This document shows, one piece after another, positions 18,181-22,559 of a stretch of DNA of 22,559 nucleotides. Source of the DNA: Gonium pectorale. Taxonomy: Eukaryota > Chlorophyta > Chlorophyceae > Chlamydomonadales > Volvocaceae. Made by a program: the position numbers and the translations under genes. The notes beneath the pieces were generated by a model, which searched no databases, was not told the origin of the DNA, and worked only from the letters and a program-made list of their open reading frames with translations. Numbering within the stretch: the stretch's first letter is position 1; every line of letters begins with the position of its first letter. Location: contig LSYV01000009.1 in the NCBI GenBank assembly GCA_001584585.1, positions 2,010,331 through 2,032,889 of the forward strand. Reading direction: 5' to 3'.

Positions 18181-20438
18181 CTAGGACTGGTGGCGCCGCT
18201 TAGCGTTGCGCGCCACGTGCGCCGGCGGCAGCAGTTGCGCCAGGTCGTCACGTACCGCTTGCATCCAGCGCAGGGCCTCCTTTGTCACTGCGTCACCTCC
18301 TTGCACACCGGCATGGTTGTCCCAGTCCCTTTGCAGCTCCTGCGGCAGCCAGCAGGACAGATGCACAGGCATCAGAGGTCTGCTTCGCCAGCCACGTGTT
18401 GCAAATTTAGAAAGCAATGATGAGGACGATGAGCAAAGAGCGGTGCAAACGGGCAAAGGGTGGCACATGGCTGCGCGCCCTCGGCGCACATACGTACCTT
18501 CATGATCGCTTCGAGGATGCTCGTCTGGATGTGGAGTCCCGCAGACCACCGGCCACCGTGCGCCTGTATTCTCATATGGGGCGGCGAGCGAGCGGCGGCG
18601 ACGCTGGCCGGCGCCTCCTTGTCCACCGTGGGCGTGAGATCGTACGCCACCAGCACCGTCCCAACAGACGGCAGCTGCTGACACACGCGCAGCGATTGCC
18701 AGCTGGGCTCCCCACCTTCCAGGGACACCTCGTGGCTCCCTCCGTGACACAGCCAGGCCTTCCCCGTGAAGGGTGCTCTGGAGAGTGCGGCCGCCAGCGG
18801 GCCCTGCAGCATCCCTAGCCCGGTGTTGCCTCCAATGCTGTCGCTAAGGCGGCCGTGCGGCATGTCATTTTGCAGCACCAGCTTCAGCGCGGAAGCGGCA
18901 CTCAGGCGGAGCTGCGGCAGTGGCAGGGCGGCGGCGGCAGGGCTGCCGGAGAAGAGCTGCCGTGCAGACCGCGGCAGTGCAACAGCTGGGCCTGCCACCC
19001 TCGGATCAGCAGCGTCAGCCGCTTCGATGCAGCTGCGGGTTGAGGAGCTGGGAGGTGGTGGGGCGCCCCTGGGCGACGGTGTCACGGGCCATACTGCCCC
19101 AGCACTAGCGTCAGCGCCGCTCCTGGCGGGACTGCCCTGCCTGACGTTGATCTCCATGATCACTTCGCCCGAGTCCCCGTCCTTGTCGCGGTTCGCCCGA
19201 GTGGATGCAACGAACCCAAAGCTCAGAGGCGGTCCCAGGATAACCATCGCCCTACACGCGGTCTCCAGCTCGGCCTCCGACGAGGGCGCAGCGCCACGGC
19301 TGCCAGCTGTTGAAGCTGCTGCTGCAGGGAGGAGCAGAGAACCGAGCTGTGCGCTCTGGGTGCGTGCTCGCAACGACTCCAGGTACTGCAGATCACCTGC
19401 TGGAATGCCGGCAATTATGCCATTGTCTGCCTCCAGTGAAGCTACATACAGCATATCAAGCTCCTGCTCAGGAGGCATGCTGCTTTGCAGAACCTGGGCT
19501 ATGTGGCATAGGTCCGTTAGGCGAATACCGTTTGGCCAGGCGCAGGTCGTCACGGACGTTGGCCTACCGCGGTGGAAGGCGACTGTGAGGCTGAATGCAC
19601 GCGTGAGCTCCACGTGGACGCACTCCTTGATCAGCAGCTGCTCCAAGGATCTGCTTGGGCTCGCCATCATCAGCGGCAGCAGACGGCCGCCGCCGCTGTG
19701 AGCGCCGCCAACAATGCAGCACTGCTCAAACTCCATGGTGCGCAGGTTTGTGAGGGAGTGCAGCTCCCTATCAAGGTGACCGAGAAGGAGCTGGTCGCTG
19801 AGACCCGACGGCTCCTTGATCCGCAGGTGCCGCAAGCGGCTGCTGCTCGCCAGGACGCCGATGCCGCACAGGTCTGAGGTGTTGCACAGCGTGAGCTCCT
19901 CCAGATAAGGCAGGCGTGCCAGGGTGACGAACAGGCCCTGGACGCGAACCCGCCCTCCGCTGAGCTGCAAATTGTAAATATGGACCTCGCGAAGGGCCTG
20001 AAGCCGCATTACTGTGTTGGAGACTAGCGTGGAGTCAATGGCCCCCACACTAAAGCTGTTGAACGACAAGCGCTTCACCCGCAAGCTGGTGCTGAGAGGC
20101 TCGCTGGGTTGTACTGAGGTAGGTTTCTGGAGTAGGTGCTCCAAGCTGCTCTCAGCCCCCGTGCCGGGCGGGACGCCGCATCGGTCCGGTATGGTCACCG
20201 ATATGATATCGCAGCAAGGCCACCGACTCAAGAGCCGATGTTCGCCTTGCAGACGAGTTAGGTTAGGATCGATAGCGCCGTGGAGCTGCTGGTCGGTCAT
20301 TAAAGTCGTAGCCTGCCAGCGTGCGTGCCATGTCAGGCCGTCGAAGAGAAAGATGTTTGCATGGACACCAGAGGTGTTAGGCAGGACATAGACTTTCTTC
20401 CTGGCCCATGAATCCGTGCCTGGTGGCGGATCAGCCAT
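18181..20438 (-). CDS. Leucine-rich-repeat-like protein, 699 aa, two exons
   Basis: The first exon runs from the ATG at 20438 down to 18498 (647 codons). A GTACGT donor and a GCCGCAG acceptor define the intron 18340-18497. The second exon, 18339-18181, ends in TAG. The junction is phase 0 and joins ILEAIMK to ELQRDWDNHAG, making one continuous amphipathic helix, which supports the splice. Residues about 110-290 hold irregular leucine-rich repeats (LPYLEELTLCNTSDLCGIG, LRHLRIKEP, LTNLRTMEFEQC, LEQLLIKEC) typical of a curved binding surface of the cysteine-containing LRR type. The second half is low in repeats, rich in Ala/Ser/Pro, with a beta-rich region and a basic C terminus (HVARNAKRRHQS). 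No signal peptide or membrane helix is visible, so it is probably intracellular. No F-box or NB-ARC motif is evident. A role in protein binding is inferred from the repeats alone. Confidence 0.7.
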
Positions 20439-22559
20439 GGTGCAAGTTACCGCGACGCGGCGAACAGGCGCCGAGTTGTCACGATTTGAAACCAGTCGCT
20501 CAATTTAAGTAATAAGTATAGTCCATTTACAACGCCGTGATGGCCTTATGTCCCCAGGGCTTTGCCTGCCGTTATCAGACCGTTGTCCGATGGTTATTCC
20601 GGCACCGAGACCACCGTTGCTGACGTGCTGACGGGCCTGAGTACGCCTTGCTTGTTATTCCTCATTGCTGCAGTCAGTGCCATATATTGTACGCGGTGCG
20701 AATGCGAGAGCCTGCCCTAGCCAACGGTTCAATCGGAACTTCGAGTAGCTCGCCTACCTGCCTAGGCTGTCAGTGCCGAGTATGCGTTGCCAAACACTCG
20801 CCATCCACCATCCTTGTGCGGTGGGCGCAAACAGCTCAACCTGATAATGGTGCACGCCGGCGAGTATGCAGACAATGTACTGGCGTTGCGGGGTGGCGTT
20901 GCGGGTTGTACCGGGGTGTGCGGAGGAAGGGGGGGGAGGGGTACGGGCCCGAGCGAGCCCCGAGGAAAGCCCGAGCCCAGCACCCAGGCGTGGCCACAGC
21001 CGTTTGCACTTCCCCTTCCCTACAATCCACCCATCTGTCAGGGCCCAAAGGTAGCCCGTGCCAATTCTTGACACCGCCCTTGCCCATCCCCCCCCCCGTC
21101 AACCGCACGCTGTTTTTCGGGGGGAGCACACGCATTGCTCCGGCGGGAATCCGAACCTGGGTCTATGGATGTAACCCGAGGTCAGTTTACTGCCTCCCTG
21201 GTAGGATCGCCATCAGTCATCAGGAAGAAGCCCGCGCGCGCGTCGCTTCACTAGGTCCCGACCGCCGGCGGCCGTGCCCGCATGCACACACCGCACCGAA
21301 ACCCTGACAGCGACGATCCCTACGGCCGCAGATTAAGGCCGCAACGCCCGTCAGTGCGTGCGTGCACCCGGCTGAAATCCACGGCATTTCGCGTCCTGCA
21401 TCGCCCGAGCATCCGGGCTGCATGGGAGCCTTATGTTGCTCCGTATGTCATGTTTGAGGCAACGTGCATGGATTCAGCGGTGCATAGAAAAGGTGACCTC
21501 CTCCAGCCTCCTCCCGCACGCTGCCTCCGCCTGGCATTGACTGTCCGCCCCTGTGCCACCGAACGGACTGCACGCTCGTTTGCCGTCGGACCCACTTATA
21601 ACAGATTTCGCGAACCGGTTGCACATCTAACAGGAGTGAACAATCACGCAGATAGATGATAGAGCCATGTGCCAACATCGACAAAAGCACAAAACTGATG
21701 GTGGCGGCGGGTGCAACTAAGGCCATCCTGGCAACCTGGAAAGACTTTCGAATGTCGTTCAAGCGGTACGGTAAACTGCACGTGACGCGGATTGGGTGCC
21801 TGCGTTGCCGCCACGAGTATGCAGCTCACAGACGTCACAGCTTGCGGTGAGCGCGGGCCGCCTCTGTGGCCGCCTCAGCGTACGCGGGTCGTATGGCCGA
21901 GGCCCCACCGCACCCGCACCCACACCGGCCATGCCAAGCTGTTGAGATCACACTGCAGCCCCGGCTGGCGTCGAAGCGGGGTGGGACCGGCCATGGGCGA
22001 AAGTAAAGGGGCAGGCGACGGCGCGTCGCTACGACGTCGGCGGTACCCATGCAGGGTAAGGTCCCGGGCCCGCTGCTCCCGCATCCTCGACACGATCCTC
22101 TATGCGCCGCCGGCCTTGCACCGTGCACCCCACGCCCCCCGAGGTACAGTTCCCGCAGACCTCCACTGGGCGACACACAATGAAAAAAGCGAACCAGAAA
22201 CGGGGAAGGCAACCTCTACGGACATACACACCCACACAATATGACGCTCTGGGCTGGTTCCGCAGACCGCCGTGCACCACCCCTGCGAAACGACCCTATG
22301 TATGTACCCCGATCCAGGCACCGATCGGCAAACAGGTACGGCTTCCCCAATCAGCCGTTGCCGTCAGCACCTCCCTCACCAACCGCGCGCTGATGCATTG
22401 AGCTCGCCGCCGCACTCCTCAGCTGCCGAGTCACTCCGAGCCCGCTGCCCGCTGCCAGCTGCCAGCTGCCTCCGCCGACACCAGCACCTTGCACTCGGCC
22501 AGAGCCGGTACGTGCGGCCACCCACCACCACCCNCCNCCACCCNCACGCNCGCGACGAC
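20439..22559. other. Intergenic stretch to the right edge
   Basis: No convincing gene in 2.1 kb. The part just right of 20438 should carry the leader and promoter of the minus-strand LRR-like gene and is noticeably less GC-rich at 20500-20700. A GGAGCA/TGCTCC hairpin lies at about 21123-21141. The 51-bp repeat lies at 22183-22233. The last 60 bases are a CCA/CCCA-rich simple repeat with scattered N, which probably ended the contig. A minus-strand frame at about 22430-22520 could be the tail of a gene beyond the edge, but it is too short to support. Confidence 0.45.
22183..22233 (+). repeat. Dispersed 51-bp repeat, copy 2
   Basis: Second copy of the repeat at 15042-15092, same orientation, 46 of 51 identical, again beginning with six A. 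Because it is translated on the minus strand in both places, unrelated frames there share a CLPRFW stretch; this reflects the DNA repeat and not a shared protein. Confidence 0.75.

Noticed and set aside
21110..21225. tRNA-like B-box (GGTTCGGATTCCCG) on the minus strand
   Set aside because: The key A after GTTCG is replaced, the T-stem does not pair well, and no A-box or acceptor stem is found. At most it is a distant tRNA-derived relic.
22430..22520. Minus-strand frame at the right edge that could be the end of another gene
   Set aside because: Too short, bordered by simple repeat and N bases, and two competing frames look equally likely.

Overview
The window is nuclear DNA of a green alga, most likely a volvocine/Chlamydomonas-type chlorophyte, from a draft assembly that still contains N runs. 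The evidence is GC-rich coding sequence with strong G/C third positions and Ala/Pro/Gly-rich linkers, many short GT-AG introns (about 70 to 690 nt) that join exons in a consistent phase, and a TGTAA poly(A) signal where one is visible. No bacterial operon, CRISPR array or complete mobile element is seen.

Layout, left to right. (1) 53-827, plus: the last two exons of a coiled-coil protein with two membrane segments. (2) 1776-3944, plus: a three- or four-exon gene for an Aven-like protein, with an RG-rich N terminus and a C-terminal LDDWL motif, followed by a TGTAA signal at 4585. (3) 5147-11997, plus: a 14-exon gene for a predicted receptor-like protein kinase of 819 aa. It has a signal peptide, a cysteine-bearing ectodomain, one membrane span and a complete kinase domain. 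All 14 exons join in phase, so the model checks itself. (4) 11998-15680: gene-poor, repeat-rich DNA with a 20-N gap, diverged repeats on both sides of the gap and a 127-bp tandem duplication. (5) 15684-16728, minus: a probable decayed gene with at least three reading-frame breaks. Next to it lie an orphan ORF with a membrane-like segment and a 15-bp minisatellite. (6) 18181-20438, minus: a two-exon gene for a leucine-rich-repeat-like protein of 699 aa. (7) 20439-22559: no convincing gene, but a 51-bp repeat shared with position 15042.

The genes look unlinked in function, as is usual for a eukaryotic chromosome, with the Aven-like and kinase genes in tandem on the plus strand. The most notable item is the receptor-like kinase: a secreted ectodomain, one membrane helix and a kinase domain with all catalytic residues intact. 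The Aven-like gene is the second, because the match rests on four short motifs in the same order as in animal Aven.
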